Shown here one piece after another: positions 29,676 through 37,231 of a stretch of 64,000 nucleotides of DNA (its first letter is position 1; the number at the start of each line of letters is the position of its first letter). Under the pieces are notes generated by a model. The model was not told the DNA's origin, searched no databases, and worked only from the letters and a program-made list of their open reading frames with translations. Position numbers and translations under genes: made by a program. The DNA lies in the IMG/VR virus record IMGVR_UViG_3300036792_000096, positions 1 through 64,000 of that record; one strand, written 5' to 3'. This DNA is from a virus.

Positions 29676-29890
29676 GGGGCCACGTCCAATCCCAGCAAGC
29701 ACCCGTAATCGTGCTGAAGGTGGGGAACGCCGGCCACCACCATGCAGCCGCACTCTGGACAGTGATACTGGCCGAGTGGGGCACCCGACAGGCGAACTGG
29801 ATCCTCAGGACACGGCTGAAGTCCGTTGTGGTCCAGATGGGAACACACAGAGGCTTCGGCGCAGTGAATCGAGCACTGGGGTTCGCTCAT
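29672..29890 (-). CDS. Cys/His-rich small protein, 72 aa
   Basis: Seven Cys and several His (CSIHCAEASVCSHLDH, YHCPECGCMVVAG). Probably binds two zinc ions. Coupled on both ends by 4-bp overlaps. Confidence 0.7.
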   Translation of the reverse strand: MSEPQCSIHCAEASVCSHLDHNGLQPCPEDPVRLSGAPLGQYHCPECGCMVVAGVPHLQHDYGCLLGLDVAP

Positions 29891-30687
29891 GCTGCCACCG
29901 GGCCGTGAGCAAGGATCTGGTGCAACTCCTCAGCGGTGAGCAACTCCAAGTCGTTCGAGGACAGTGACCGCTTGAGGACCACGGACGCGGCCTTGACGAC
30001 CTTGAACCGACCTCCGAAGTTTTTGATGGCATCGGCAAGGAGTTCTGCGGCTTCGCCTGCCGTGGGAGCCGTAGGAGCAGCGCTCGCAGGCGTCTCCTCG
30101 GGCCAGCCGTTGGCGTAGGGGTCGGGCGGAGCGGTGGCCGCGGGCGCTGGGGTCGGAGCCGGTGGCTTGGCGGCAACGGGCGCCGGAGTGGCCGGGCGCT
30201 GTGCTGGAGCCGCCGCCTGTGGGGCTGCGCTTGCGGGTGCGGCGCTGTTCTTCCGCAGCCAAGCGAGGCACCGGGAGGCTTCCCGCTCCATGTCGCTGAG
30301 ATCCACCTTGCCGGCGACCACGAGGTCTTTCACGTACGCCCAGGCGAACGAGGGATGCTTGGCGGCTTCCTGAGCGTTGTAGTCCGGGGGTGTCCACGGA
30401 CGACCGCCCCCACGGTTCCCGCCCCGCTGCTCGGCCTCCACGACGCCGGGAAGCCCGCTGATGGTGCGGCTGGTAACCTTCCCCTCGCCGTCCTTCTTCT
30501 CGTAGACCTCGTACTCAAGCACCTCGCCCTTGCGCTCCCGGATGGCGTCGGCCAGTGCCTTGCTCCACACGAGCCAGCGCTGATCGTCACCGTCCGCTGC
30601 GGTCCAGTAGACCTTGCTGGCGTCGGCCCGCGTCGGCGTCGGCTCGGCGGTGATGGTGACGAGTGCGAAGGTCTTGCGTTCCCCCAT
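29887..30687 (-). CDS. Hypothetical protein with Pro/Ala-rich linker, 266 aa
   Basis: N-terminal domain (1-130) with FALVTITAEPTPTRADASKVYWTAADGDDQRWLVWSKALADAI, strand-rich, OB-like in appearance; centre 150-215 is Ala/Pro-rich and disordered; C-terminal helical domain ELLADAIKNFGGRFKVVKAA. Lies two genes after SSB, so a single-strand DNA metabolism or recombination partner is possible, but no known recombinase motif is visible. Confidence 0.7.
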   Translation of the reverse strand: MGERKTFALVTITAEPTPTRADASKVYWTAADGDDQRWLVWSKALADAIRERKGEVLEYEVYEKKDGEGKVTSRTISGLPGVVEAEQRGGNRGGGRPWTPPDYNAQEAAKHPSFAWAYVKDLVVAGKVDLSDMEREASRCLAWLRKNSAAPASAAPQAAAPAQRPATPAPVAAKPPAPTPAPAATAPPDPYANGWPEETPASAAPTAPTAGEAAELLADAIKNFGGRFKVVKAASVVLKRSLSSNDLELLTAEELHQILAHGPVAA

Positions 30688-30729
30688 TTGCTGCCTCCTC
30701 TTCTGTGGCGCTCCGGGTTCTTCCGGGCG

Positions 30730-31068
30730 CTATCCCTGTGGTGCTTCGGCTGGTGCTGTGGTCTCGGTGATGCTGACTGCGATATCGCTGATCCATGTGA
30801 CTGGTAGGGACCGCTCAATGGTGACCTTGGCGCCGTACTCCTCCAACAGTTTCGCTCGCTCCTCGGCGGACTTGCGGGAGAGGTACGTCTTCACCCGCGG
30901 CCATGAGAAGCTGAAATCGGTATCAGGATCGCCGTTCCAGTTCTTAGCGCCCGGGTGCTCCCATCCCTCTGGCTGCCAGTCCCAATTCCATTCGCCCTCA
31001 GCCGTGTGGTGACTGGTCGGATGGTAGGTGACGTGGAGCCGGTAGGCGTACAGTCTGCGCTTGCTCAT
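30730..31068 (-). CDS. Hypothetical protein, 112 aa
   Basis: Start at 31068 overlaps the SSB stop by 4 bp. YAYRLHVTYHPTSHHTAEGEWNWDWQPEGWEHPGAKNW is aromatic-rich; RKSAEERAKLLEEYGAKVTIERSLPV looks like a small alpha/beta domain. Directly after SSB; function unknown. Confidence 0.7.
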   Translation of the reverse strand: MSKRRLYAYRLHVTYHPTSHHTAEGEWNWDWQPEGWEHPGAKNWNGDPDTDFSFSWPRVKTYLSRKSAEERAKLLEEYGAKVTIERSLPVTWISDIAVSITETTAPAEAPQG

Positions 31069-31469
31069 GAGGCAACCTCCGCGGTGGTCTCCCCAGCGTC
31101 CCACGACCCGGGCCCTGACCGTCCAAGCTTCGTGACTGCGGCTGTGGCGTACGAGAGGTCCGGACCGATGGCGAAGGCGTTGATCTCCACCTTGGAGCGC
31201 TTGTCGCCCTCGGCGGTCTCCCACGAGCGGGATTCCAGCCGGCCGTTCACGATGATCCGGTGGCCTTTGTCCAGCGACTCTGCAACGTTTTCGGCGAGCT
31301 GCCGCCAGCACACCACATCAAGGAAATCCGTTGCTTCCACCTTCTCGCCGGCAGCGTTCGTCCACGAGCGGTTGACCGCTATCCCCAGCTTGGCGACTGC
31401 GACCCCGCCCGGGGTATAGCGAAGCTCCACGGAGCGGACGAGATTGCCCACGATTGTGATGTCGTTCAT
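31065..31469 (-). CDS. ssb: Single-stranded DNA-binding protein, 134 aa
   Basis: OB-fold with classic features: ITIVGNLVRSVELRYTPGGVAVAKLGIAVNRSW, ATDFLDVVCWRQLAENVAESLDKGHRIIVNGRLESRSWE. Start at 31469 by overlap. Shorter than cellular SSB and ends in AEVAS without the acidic DDDIPF-like tip that recruits host repair enzymes. Covers ssDNA in phage replication or transfer. Fourth-to-last block of the leftward operon driven from 33611. Confidence 0.93.
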   Translation of the reverse strand: MNDITIVGNLVRSVELRYTPGGVAVAKLGIAVNRSWTNAAGEKVEATDFLDVVCWRQLAENVAESLDKGHRIIVNGRLESRSWETAEGDKRSKVEINAFAIGPDLSYATAAVTKLGRSGPGSWDAGETTAEVAS

Positions 31470-31690
31470 GCTGTCACCTTCCTCCCTGCGAGGGGAGCGG
31501 CGATGGTGGCTACTTCGCCCGCTGCGCAGAACAGCGACGGTGCCATGGGGGATTCCCCCAGCACCCACTTCAGGGCGATCTTGGTGGCGAGCAGGCCCTC
31601 AAGCTGCTCAGAGGGGACGGTAGCCCGCCAGAGAGCGGACTCGACCCGTCTGAGCTCGTCTTGGATCTCAGCTTTCGTCTGGGGACTCAT
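31466..31690 (-). CDS. Hypothetical protein, 74 aa
   Basis: ATGA overlap on both sides. Helical: TKAEIQDELRRVESALWRATVPSEQLEGLLATKIALKWVLG. Precedes SSB in the operon. No family recognised. Confidence 0.65.
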   Translation of the reverse strand: MSPQTKAEIQDELRRVESALWRATVPSEQLEGLLATKIALKWVLGESPMAPSLFCAAGEVATIAAPLAGRKVTA

Positions 31691-31926
31691 GCTGCACCGC
31701 CCACAACCCGGGCCACCGCGGCGAGAGCGTTAGCGCCGTCCTCGGCCTCCACGAGAGCCACCCTGTCAGCCGACATGGGAGGCACCTTGCGGAGCAACTT
31801 GCTCGGGCTCGCGAGCTGAGCGATGAAGTGGTCGGCCATGCTCACCAGCATGTTCAGGCCCCCGCCCCACGGGATCCATCCCTGACCGTCCATCCTGTTC
31901 ACTTGCAGCCTGCACATCTCTTCCAT
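31687..31926 (-). CDS. Hypothetical protein, 79 aa
   Basis: ATG at 31926 fits the RBS GGAAAGG nine bases upstream better than the GTG at 31935. Contains LNMLVSMADHFIAQLASPSKLLRKVPPMSADRVALVEAE. Unknown role. Confidence 0.65.
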   Translation of the reverse strand: MEEMCRLQVNRMDGQGWIPWGGGLNMLVSMADHFIAQLASPSKLLRKVPPMSADRVALVEAEDGANALAAVARVVGGAA

Positions 31927-31969
31927 CCTGACCACCTTTCCCCTTTCTCGGTGTGGCCGGTGCTTGGGT

Positions 31970-32500
31970 TCAGACCTCTGCTTGGGCGCTCTCGGCTGCG
32001 TCGGCCAAGTCCAGGTAGTCCCGGATCTCCTTGCGGAGTCGGGCGTCCAGCATCCGACGGAAGATCAGGGTGGACCGACCGATGAACGACGGGCCGTAGA
32101 GGCGGTGCCCGTGCCCGTTACCCTTCGCGTCTGCCACGCCGATGCTCATCTGCCAGCAGCCCTGGTAGTCCTTGAAGACCTCGAGCGCCACTGTCGTCCC
32201 TGTGGTCGTGGTCTCTTCGGGGGTCTCGGTCTCCCCCTCTTCCAACCACGCCTGGAACTCCTCTTCGATGGCGATGGCACGGGCACCGTGGCGGGTGACC
32301 TCGGCCAGCGTGCCGTTCGCTGCTGCGGACTCCCCCTCCTCAAAGCCCGCCTTGAAGGCTCTGCGGAGATGGGTAAAGGCTTCATGCCCGGTCTCGGGTG
32401 CCTCGTAGGGGTTCGGCATGGCACTGTCGGCGCCGTGCTCGAAGCCTGCGACGAACGCTGCCCGTAAGGACTCCTCTGTGACCTCTGCTGCTTCTGTCAT
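31970..32500 (-). CDS. Hypothetical protein, 176 aa
   Basis: Repeated pattern AAFVAGFEHGADSA and RAFKAGFEEGESAAANG (helical x-AF-x-AGFEHG motif twice, residues about 14-65), seen in small phage proteins, then FKDYQGCWQMSIGVADAKGNGHGHRLYGPSFIG, a strand-rich segment. Function unknown. Confidence 0.7.
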   Translation of the reverse strand: MTEAAEVTEESLRAAFVAGFEHGADSAMPNPYEAPETGHEAFTHLRRAFKAGFEEGESAAANGTLAEVTRHGARAIAIEEEFQAWLEEGETETPEETTTTGTTVALEVFKDYQGCWQMSIGVADAKGNGHGHRLYGPSFIGRSTLIFRRMLDARLRKEIRDYLDLADAAESAQAEV

Positions 32501-32748
32501 CGCTCTCCCTTTCTCGGCTTGCTGTCCACGAATGGAATCCCGGCCTCCGCTGCCTTTCTGAGCGCCATCTGGAGGAAGTCACTCTCGGACTGGTGGGCTG
32601 GGAACAGCGCCCGCACTGCGTCGGATCGTTCCTGCCGGCGCACCTTCTCCGACCACTCCTCCATCTCAGGCGTCCACATGCGGTGCATGTCCAAGCACGC
32701 TGCTTCCCACTCCCGTAGTGCATCGGCGATGGGCCGGATGTCGGTCAC
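32497..32748 (-). CDS. Hypothetical helical protein, 83 aa
   Basis: GTG start in overlap. Almost all-helical (IADALREWEAACLDMHRMWTP, EKVRRQERSDAVRALFPA, DFLQMALRKAAEAG). Ends Lys/Arg-rich. Unknown. Confidence 0.65.
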   Translation of the reverse strand: MTDIRPIADALREWEAACLDMHRMWTPEMEEWSEKVRRQERSDAVRALFPAHQSESDFLQMALRKAAEAGIPFVDSKPRKGER

Positions 32749-33107
32749 GAGGACGCTTCCTTGGCCTGCTTGAGCAGTGCCAGCACCTGATCCATCGTCT
32801 CATCGGGGTAATCGCTCCAGCGGGTATCGCATAGTTCGTTGATACGGTTCCGTCGCTCTCGGTCTGTCTGAGCAGCGGCGAGCCGTTCCCGGGCATCGGC
32901 TGGCGTGATGAGGTAGCGGCGGTGGTAGGTGCGACCTCCGATCTCGTGTCCGTGCGTGTTCCAGCGGGAGTCGTCGCTGAGGACAACTTGGGTGGCCGTG
33001 CGCTTGGAGACCGTAAGAACTGAACCGGAAGAGGGACCCCAATTCTGCGGCTCGATCACTCCGACCTCGTCGCCGACGGTCAGGGTCTCAACGTTTAGGT
33101 ACTCCAC
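32745..33107 (-). CDS. Hypothetical protein with small beta-barrel, 120 aa
   Basis: GTG start after GGAAAGGTG. N-terminal VGDEVGVIEPQNWGPSSGSVLTVSKRTATQVVLSDDSRW reads like a KOW/SH3-type barrel; HEIGGRTYHRRYLITPADARERLAAAQ follows. A layout seen repeatedly in actinophage small genes. Unknown function. Confidence 0.7.
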   Translation of the reverse strand: MEYLNVETLTVGDEVGVIEPQNWGPSSGSVLTVSKRTATQVVLSDDSRWNTHGHEIGGRTYHRRYLITPADARERLAAAQTDRERRNRINELCDTRWSDYPDETMDQVLALLKQAKEASS

Positions 33108-33108
33108 C

Positions 33109-33351
33109 TCACACCACCTTTCCGGTTTGGCCTACGGGCTCCCCAACGGGCCGTACGAGCCACGAGTAGTCGGTCTCACTGTCGGGGAACCGTCCCCAGA
33201 TCGTCAGCTGGTCCGAGCTCAGCCGCAGGCTGGCTGCGGAGTACCGGGGGCACTGGTGGAGGGTCTCAAGGGCTTGCAGCGCACCCAGCGGGCAGGTACG
33301 GAGGTGGTTGCCGTCAGCGTCGTAGAGGTTGACGCTCTGGGCTGCGGTCAT
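33109..33351 (-). CDS. Hypothetical protein, 80 aa
   Basis: ATG start two bases after the upstream stop. Strand-rich (VNLYDADGNHLRTC, RLSSDQLTIWGRFPDSETDYSWLVRP). Unknown. Confidence 0.65.
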   Translation of the reverse strand: MTAAQSVNLYDADGNHLRTCPLGALQALETLHQCPRYSAASLRLSSDQLTIWGRFPDSETDYSWLVRPVGEPVGQTGKVV

Positions 33352-33353
33352 CG

Positions 33354-33551
33354 CTAGTAGGCGATCTTCTCAAGCCAGAGGATGACCGCCCTAGCCTCCA
33401 TGGGTGTGATCTCGTGACGATGGGAAACCGTGGCTCCCATGATGTCGCCCTCGTGGAAGATCACGTACCCCGTGCCTCCGCCGGAACCGTTGGGCTGGAA
33501 CACGGTCAACTGCATGCCGTTGGGACCTTCCCAAATCTGGAACTCAAGCAC
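33354..33551 (-). CDS. First gene of leftward operon, hypothetical, 65 aa
   Basis: GTG at 33551 is preceded by AGGGAGG at good spacing; a longer version starting at TTG 33611 would begin inside the -35 box, so the short form is preferred. VLEFQIWEGPNGMQLTVFQPNG ... GYVIFHEGDI ... EITPMEARAVILWLEKI. Highly expressed position behind a near-consensus promoter. Unknown function. Confidence 0.65.
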   Translation of the reverse strand: MLEFQIWEGPNGMQLTVFQPNGSGGGTGYVIFHEGDIMGATVSHRHEITPMEARAVILWLEKIAY

Positions 33552-33581
33552 TCCGAACCTCCCTCGTGTAGGTGTAGTGCC

Positions 33582-33611
33582 ATTGTACGGGTCTACCGTT
33601 ACACGAGTCAA
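33582..33611 (-). promoter_or_regulatory. Near-consensus promoter of leftward operon
   Basis: Minus strand -35 TTGACT (33606-33611), 18-bp spacer, -10 TACAAT (33582-33587). RBS AGGGAGG and GTG 33551 follow. Drives the fourteen-gene operon with SSB. Back to back with the promoter of the XRE gene. Confidence 0.85.
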
Positions 33612-33637
33612 TAGGCTTGACCCATGTTTCCCCGTGG

Positions 33638-33666
33638 TTGACCCTAGCTACGTCGCGGCGTAGACT
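33638..33666 (+). promoter_or_regulatory. Promoter of XRE gene, leaderless
   Basis: -35 TTGACC (33638-33643), 17-bp spacer, -10 TAGACT (33661-33666), then six bases to ATG 33673, so the start site coincides with the ATG. No RBS is present. TTGACCC occurs twice (33617-33623 and 33638-33644, 21 bp apart, two helical turns), possible repressor half-sites between the divergent promoters. Confidence 0.8.
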
Positions 33667-33672
33667 CCTGCC

Positions 33673-33894
33673 ATGGTCGTGCAAGCGGAGACCCTAGGTC
33701 AGCGCATCCGGCGTCTGCGTGGCGAGACCGGCATGACGCTCCGGGCCATGGCTGAGAAGGTGGACAAGCAGCCATCGACGCTTTTGGAGATTGAGAAGGA
33801 CCGCTCGGACCCGAAACTCTCGACGCTTCGGGCCATCGCTGGCAAGCTCGGGCAGACTCCGGCTGAGTTGCTTGAGGGAGTGAGGGAGCCGTGA
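33673..33894 (+). CDS. XRE/Cro-cI family HTH repressor-like protein, 73 aa
   Basis: Single HTH-3 domain: LGQRIRRLRGETGMTLRAMAEKVDKQPSTLLEIEKDRSDPKLSTLRAIAGKLGQTPAELLEG, all five helices of the XRE fold. No C-terminal protease or dimerisation domain. Transcribed from a leaderless promoter directly opposite a strong leftward promoter; this is the classic geometry of a phage or plasmid genetic switch. Probably controls both operons. Confidence 0.9.
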   Translation: MVVQAETLGQRIRRLRGETGMTLRAMAEKVDKQPSTLLEIEKDRSDPKLSTLRAIAGKLGQTPAELLEGVREP

Positions 33895-34271
33895 CGGCTT
33901 CTGCCCGGCAGTGGGAAGTCTTCAAGGGCAAGTACAGCCGCTTGAGGGAACCCGCCATAAGCGTTCACCCGAACGGCACATTGGTTCTCAACCGCTCGGC
34001 CGCGGAAGCTTTGGGCCATCCTGCTCGGGTATCCCTTGTTTTTGACGCCGAGGAAGGGCTGATAGGGGTCACGATTCTGCGAGGGGATGACCCCGGTTAC
34101 GCGCTCCGCGCCAACGGTCAGATCGCAGCCAGAGCCCTGCTCCGACGGATGGCGTGGGAGCCAACAGAGGTACGGCGCTATGAAGCCCGCTGGTATGACG
34201 ACGTGCTCGCGATCTCTCTGCAAGAGCCTGGAACGGTTGTCACCAGAATGCCAAAATCGGAGTCAGCGTGA
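33891..34271 (+). CDS. Hypothetical protein, 126 aa
   Basis: GTG overlap start. PAISVHPNGTLVLNRSAAEALGHPARVSLVFDAEEGLIGVTIL and a helix IAARALLRRMAW, then DDVLAISL. Looks like a two-subdomain beta protein (AbrB-like pattern in the first half). It is coupled to the XRE gene, so a regulatory partner is possible. Confidence 0.7.
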   Translation: MTASARQWEVFKGKYSRLREPAISVHPNGTLVLNRSAAEALGHPARVSLVFDAEEGLIGVTILRGDDPGYALRANGQIAARALLRRMAWEPTEVRRYEARWYDDVLAISLQEPGTVVTRMPKSESA

Positions 34272-34483
34272 GCGATCCCCGCTGGCGCTCCCGCCCCTTC
34301 GGTGCCGACACCTCCGCTCGTGGAGTGATAGCGGAGTGCCTGACGCTTCGCGACAGCTACTTCGAGCAGACGGACCCGCCACAGATTCCGCCGGGGATCT
34401 GGTCTGAGGCGGGAGCCATCGTCAACGCTCTGCGGGCTGCGGGGTTCGTGCTGCGCAGGACTAAGGAAGCGAGGCAACCGTGA
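34268..34483 (+). CDS. Hypothetical protein, 71 aa
   Basis: GTG overlap start. Helical RGVIAECLTLRDSYFEQTDP and EAGAIVNALRAAGFVLRRTKE. Coupled on both sides. No recognised family. Confidence 0.65.
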   Translation: MSDPRWRSRPFGADTSARGVIAECLTLRDSYFEQTDPPQIPPGIWSEAGAIVNALRAAGFVLRRTKEARQP

Positions 34484-34668
34484 CTAGACGCCCATGGGAG
34501 ATTTGGTACGGGCCGGCCGCGGATGGGACTCGGATACGACGGACGAAGTTCTACGAGATTGACTGCGAGACCGGCGGGTGCGTGATCGACTCCACACCTA
34601 ATGTCCGAGAGGCCGACAGGATTGCTCGGGTTCACCTAAAGACTCACCAGTCCAAGAGCACAGCGTGA
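34480..34668 (+). CDS. Hypothetical protein, 62 aa
   Basis: GTG overlap start. WEIWYGPAADGTRIRRTKFYEIDCETGGCVIDST, then a helix VREADRIARVHLKTH. Unknown function. Confidence 0.65.
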   Translation: MTRRPWEIWYGPAADGTRIRRTKFYEIDCETGGCVIDSTPNVREADRIARVHLKTHQSKSTA

Positions 34669-35114
34669 AGCGGACCCAGATCCAGCGCCACACTCCCATG
34701 CCCCGCGGAGGCCCCCTGCGCCGCATCGTCGGCCTGACTTCCACCACGCCCCTCAAGCGCTACACGCCGGTCAACCCCGTCTCCCAGACCCGCAGGGACG
34801 AACGCCCGCAGCGTGACGCCTGCCGAGCCGTCGTGCTGGCCCGGGACCCGATCTGCACCTTCCCCGGCTGCCGACGGTCGTCCACCGAGGTCCACGAGCT
34901 TCACCGAGGCGCAGGCCGGCACGCAGATTACTTGGACCCTGAGATGTGTCGGGGCGTCTGCGGGCTCCGTGTCGGTGGCCCGCACCATTCGTGGCTGACT
35001 TTGAACCCTGAGAAGGCGTACCGGCTCGGGATGGCGCTACGGACCGGCGAGACGCTGGCGGATCTGGCCGTGGGCACCGCGGCTCTGGCCCGGGAGTTGG
35101 GAGCTCCGGAGTGA
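34665..35114 (+). CDS. HNH-like endonuclease, 149 aa
   Basis: GTG overlap start. Arg-rich N-terminus with PMPRGGPLRRIVGL and TPLKRYTPVN, then RDACRAVVLARDPICTFPGC, EVHELHRGAGRHADYLDPEMCRGVCG and HHSWLTLNPEKAYRLG, the layout of small phage HNH/NinG-like endonucleases (C..C, E-x-H-E, N-P-x-x-A). Could act in recombination or packaging. Confidence 0.75.
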   Translation: MKRTQIQRHTPMPRGGPLRRIVGLTSTTPLKRYTPVNPVSQTRRDERPQRDACRAVVLARDPICTFPGCRRSSTEVHELHRGAGRHADYLDPEMCRGVCGLRVGGPHHSWLTLNPEKAYRLGMALRTGETLADLAVGTAALARELGAPE

Positions 35115-35293
35115 GGATCTACTTCGATCCTCGAGACTGGTGGATCGGCTATTACCGTGGCCCGCATCATCACTACGTCTGCCCGCTGCCGACTCTGGTG
35201 ATCCGTTGGAGACGGCCCGTTCGGCTGGATGCGGACGGATTCTGTAGACATGGGCTAGCAGCGGGAGTCGGTTGCCATGTGTGCGATGCCTGA
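35111..35293 (+). CDS. Hypothetical protein, 60 aa
   Basis: GTG overlap start. WWIGYYRGPHHHYVCPLPTLVIRW and CRHGLAAGVGCHVCDA: His/Cys-rich, a likely zinc site. Small phage protein pattern often seen with methyltransferases. Unknown. Confidence 0.65.
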   Translation: MRIYFDPRDWWIGYYRGPHHHYVCPLPTLVIRWRRPVRLDADGFCRHGLAAGVGCHVCDA

Positions 35294-35570
35294 CCGAACT
35301 CCCATGATCTTCGTTGAGCTCCAACTCCGCCCCTCGCCCCCAGAGGGCGCTGTCCCCTACTTCTGGGGGGTCTCCACGCTTACCTTCTACACCTCCTATG
35401 GCGGAGAGAAGATCTGGGAGGCTGACCTCTCGCCTCTCCCGTATCCCAAACACGTGGAGAAGCGAGACGGCTTCGGCTGGGTGCTCGTTCTCGAGTACAC
35501 CCACGAGGATGCCAAGCGGGTGCTGGCCGGGATGGGGCTGCCGGAGTGCGTGGTGGGGGAGACGGCGTGA
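35277..35570 (+). CDS. Hypothetical protein, about 97 aa
   Basis: ATG at 35277 or 35286 (the latter overlaps the upstream stop more tightly). MIFVELQLRPSPPEG, YFWGVSTLTFYTSYGG, DGFGWVLVLEYTHEDAKRVLAGM. Alpha/beta, no known motif. Ends in GTGA overlap with the methyltransferase. Confidence 0.65.
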   Translation: MCAMPDRTPMIFVELQLRPSPPEGAVPYFWGVSTLTFYTSYGGEKIWEADLSPLPYPKHVEKRDGFGWVLVLEYTHEDAKRVLAGMGLPECVVGETA

Positions 35571-36313
35571 TCCAGCCCTACTACGAGGATGACTTCACCA
35601 GCGTCTATCATGCCGACGCCAGAGAGATCCTCGCTGTCCTCCGGGAGGCGATGCCGTGGGAGGTTGCGATTGTGGATCCTCCCTACGGTGAGACCTCGCT
35701 CGAGTGGGACCGCTGGATAGACGGATGGCCCGCTCTCATGCCCGGGAACTCCATGTGGTGCTTCGGGTCCATGCGGATGTTCCTCGAGCACGCCTCAGAG
35801 TTTGCCTCATGGCGCTTCGCTCAGGACATGGTGTGGGAGAAGGGCAACGGGAGTGGGTTCGACACAGATCGCTTCAAGCGAGTCCACGAGGTTATCACGC
35901 ATTGGTACCGAGGTCCGTGGGATGAGGTTCGCCATGTTACGCCCCGAGTCCAGGGCGAAGTGGATGCTGGTGAGGCGGTGCGGCGACGAACGCCTACGAG
36001 CGCTCCGCATCGGAGCCAGATTGGCACGAAGCGAGCTTGGGCTGAGGACGGTACGCGGCTCATGCGGTCGGTCGTCAAGGTTTCCTCATGCCGTGGCTAT
36101 GCTCAGCACCCGACACAGAAGCCTGAGGGCATCCTTGCTCCCCTGATCGAGTACAGCGCCACTCCGGGCCCCCTCGTGTGCGACCCCTTCATGGGTTCGG
36201 GCTCAACCCTGGTCACCGCCAAGCGCCTCGGCCGGCGTGCGGTCGGTATTGAGATTGACGAGAAGTTCTGTGAGATCGCGGCGGGTCGACTGAGCCAAGA
36301 CGTGCTCGTGTGA
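35567..36313 (+). CDS. DNA amino-methyltransferase (N6-adenine/N4-cytosine), 248 aa
   Basis: GTG overlap start. Motif IV VDPPYGE at residues 36-42; motif I LVCDPFMGSGSTL near 204-216; HPTQKPEGILAPLIEYS precedes it. IV-before-I order is the beta group. Typical length for orphan phage methyltransferase. Fourth DNA methyltransferase in the window; specificity unknown. Confidence 0.92.
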   Translation: MIQPYYEDDFTSVYHADAREILAVLREAMPWEVAIVDPPYGETSLEWDRWIDGWPALMPGNSMWCFGSMRMFLEHASEFASWRFAQDMVWEKGNGSGFDTDRFKRVHEVITHWYRGPWDEVRHVTPRVQGEVDAGEAVRRRTPTSAPHRSQIGTKRAWAEDGTRLMRSVVKVSSCRGYAQHPTQKPEGILAPLIEYSATPGPLVCDPFMGSGSTLVTAKRLGRRAVGIEIDEKFCEIAAGRLSQDVLV

Positions 36314-36558
36314 TCGTTGACCCCAAGCAGCTCGAGGGGTGCCGCTGCGTAGCGGAGGGCAAGTGGGGCGACGCCTTCACGGGTGAGTTCCGGCTGGACC
36401 CCGCTTTGGGTGGCTACCGGGTCTGGAAACCGAAATGTCCGGATGGCTCCCGATGCGAGTCTGTGTTGTTGCGGGGCGATGACGTGCGAATCATGTTCGG
36501 GCCACCGCCGAAGGCGACTCAGCGGACTTGGGGCGAGGCTCAGGGGTCGCTGCTCTAG
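36310..36558 (+). CDS. Hypothetical protein, 82 aa
   Basis: GTG overlap with the methyltransferase. CRCVAEGKWGDAFTGEFRLDP, KCPDGSRCESVLLRGDDVRIMFGPPP. Last gene of this rightward operon; converges with the 3D-domain gene with a 4-bp overlap of the two ends. Confidence 0.65.
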   Translation: MIVDPKQLEGCRCVAEGKWGDAFTGEFRLDPALGGYRVWKPKCPDGSRCESVLLRGDDVRIMFGPPPKATQRTWGEAQGSLL

Positions 36559-37058
36559 CCCACCTGAATCTGCACAACCTGCTTGCCGTACTGCCTCGCC
36601 TCCCAGCACGAGGCCATCCACACGTCAAGGTCAGTCCCCCACCCGATGCGGTCCAGCACCGTCGCCACGTAGCCGGCAAGGGGACCGGTGAGGATCCGGA
36701 TGTGGGAACCGAGCGGCAGCATGTTCATCGCCACGACGCCAATAGCGACAGGTTCCCCAGAGGCCGTGATCCATCCCCCGCCGCAATTGACAGAGTAGGC
36801 CGTCGAGAGGACGGTGAGATGCCCCGAGCCAGCGCCCTCCGTTGTAGTGGGCGTGGGTACCGACCTTATATGCACGGCCGCTCCGTTTTCCCGCGCTGGC
36901 GGGGCAGGAATCTTGGGCGCCTGAGGCGGTGCAGGGGATGCCGTGACTTTGGGCAGTGTGGGGACTTCGGACCCGGCCTTCGCGGTCACCGAAAAGACCT
37001 GACGACTGCGCACCGTCGCCGAGCCTGAGCCAAGTAGGGGGCTCGCCAGCACCACCAT
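36555..37058 (-). CDS. 3D-domain exported protein, 167 aa
   Basis: Hydrophobic N-terminus (VVLASPLLG), a Pro/Ala linker, then a C-terminal 3D domain: VLSTAYSVNCGGGWITASGEPVAIGVVAMNMLPLGSHIRIL and VATVLDRIGWGTDLDVWM with the diagnostic Asp residues. This beta-barrel is found in MltA-type lytic transglycosylases and Rpf/Sps proteins acting on peptidoglycan. Here it may serve lysis or cell-wall passage. The hydrophobic start is short; an alternative upstream start was not found before a stop. Confidence 0.8.
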   Translation of the reverse strand: MVVLASPLLGSGSATVRSRQVFSVTAKAGSEVPTLPKVTASPAPPQAPKIPAPPARENGAAVHIRSVPTPTTTEGAGSGHLTVLSTAYSVNCGGGWITASGEPVAIGVVAMNMLPLGSHIRILTGPLAGYVATVLDRIGWGTDLDVWMASCWEARQYGKQVVQIQVG

Positions 37059-37147
37059 GACTACCGCAGCGAGCCCCGCTAGGGGGGTTCGGGCCGAGAT
37101 TCGGCAGAGTCTAGCGGACTATCGGGCGCAGTGGTGGATTTCGAGAG

Positions 37148-37231
37148 TCAGCGCCGCACTAGCCAGCGACTGACGAAGAACGCTAGGAGGCCGATCACCG
37201 CTAGCCCGCCAATCGTCAGAGGCCAGTTCAC
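37148..37231 (-). CDS. 27-residue membrane peptide
   Basis: GTG at 37231 overlaps the upstream stop at 37228 (GTGA), which supports translation. VNWPLTIGGLAVIGLLAFFVSRWLVRR: single TM helix with an Arg-Arg end, like a phage small holin or a YnhF-type micro-protein. It precedes the 3D-domain gene by 89 bp on the same strand. Confidence 0.55.
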   Translation of the reverse strand: MNWPLTIGGLAVIGLLAFFVSRWLVRR

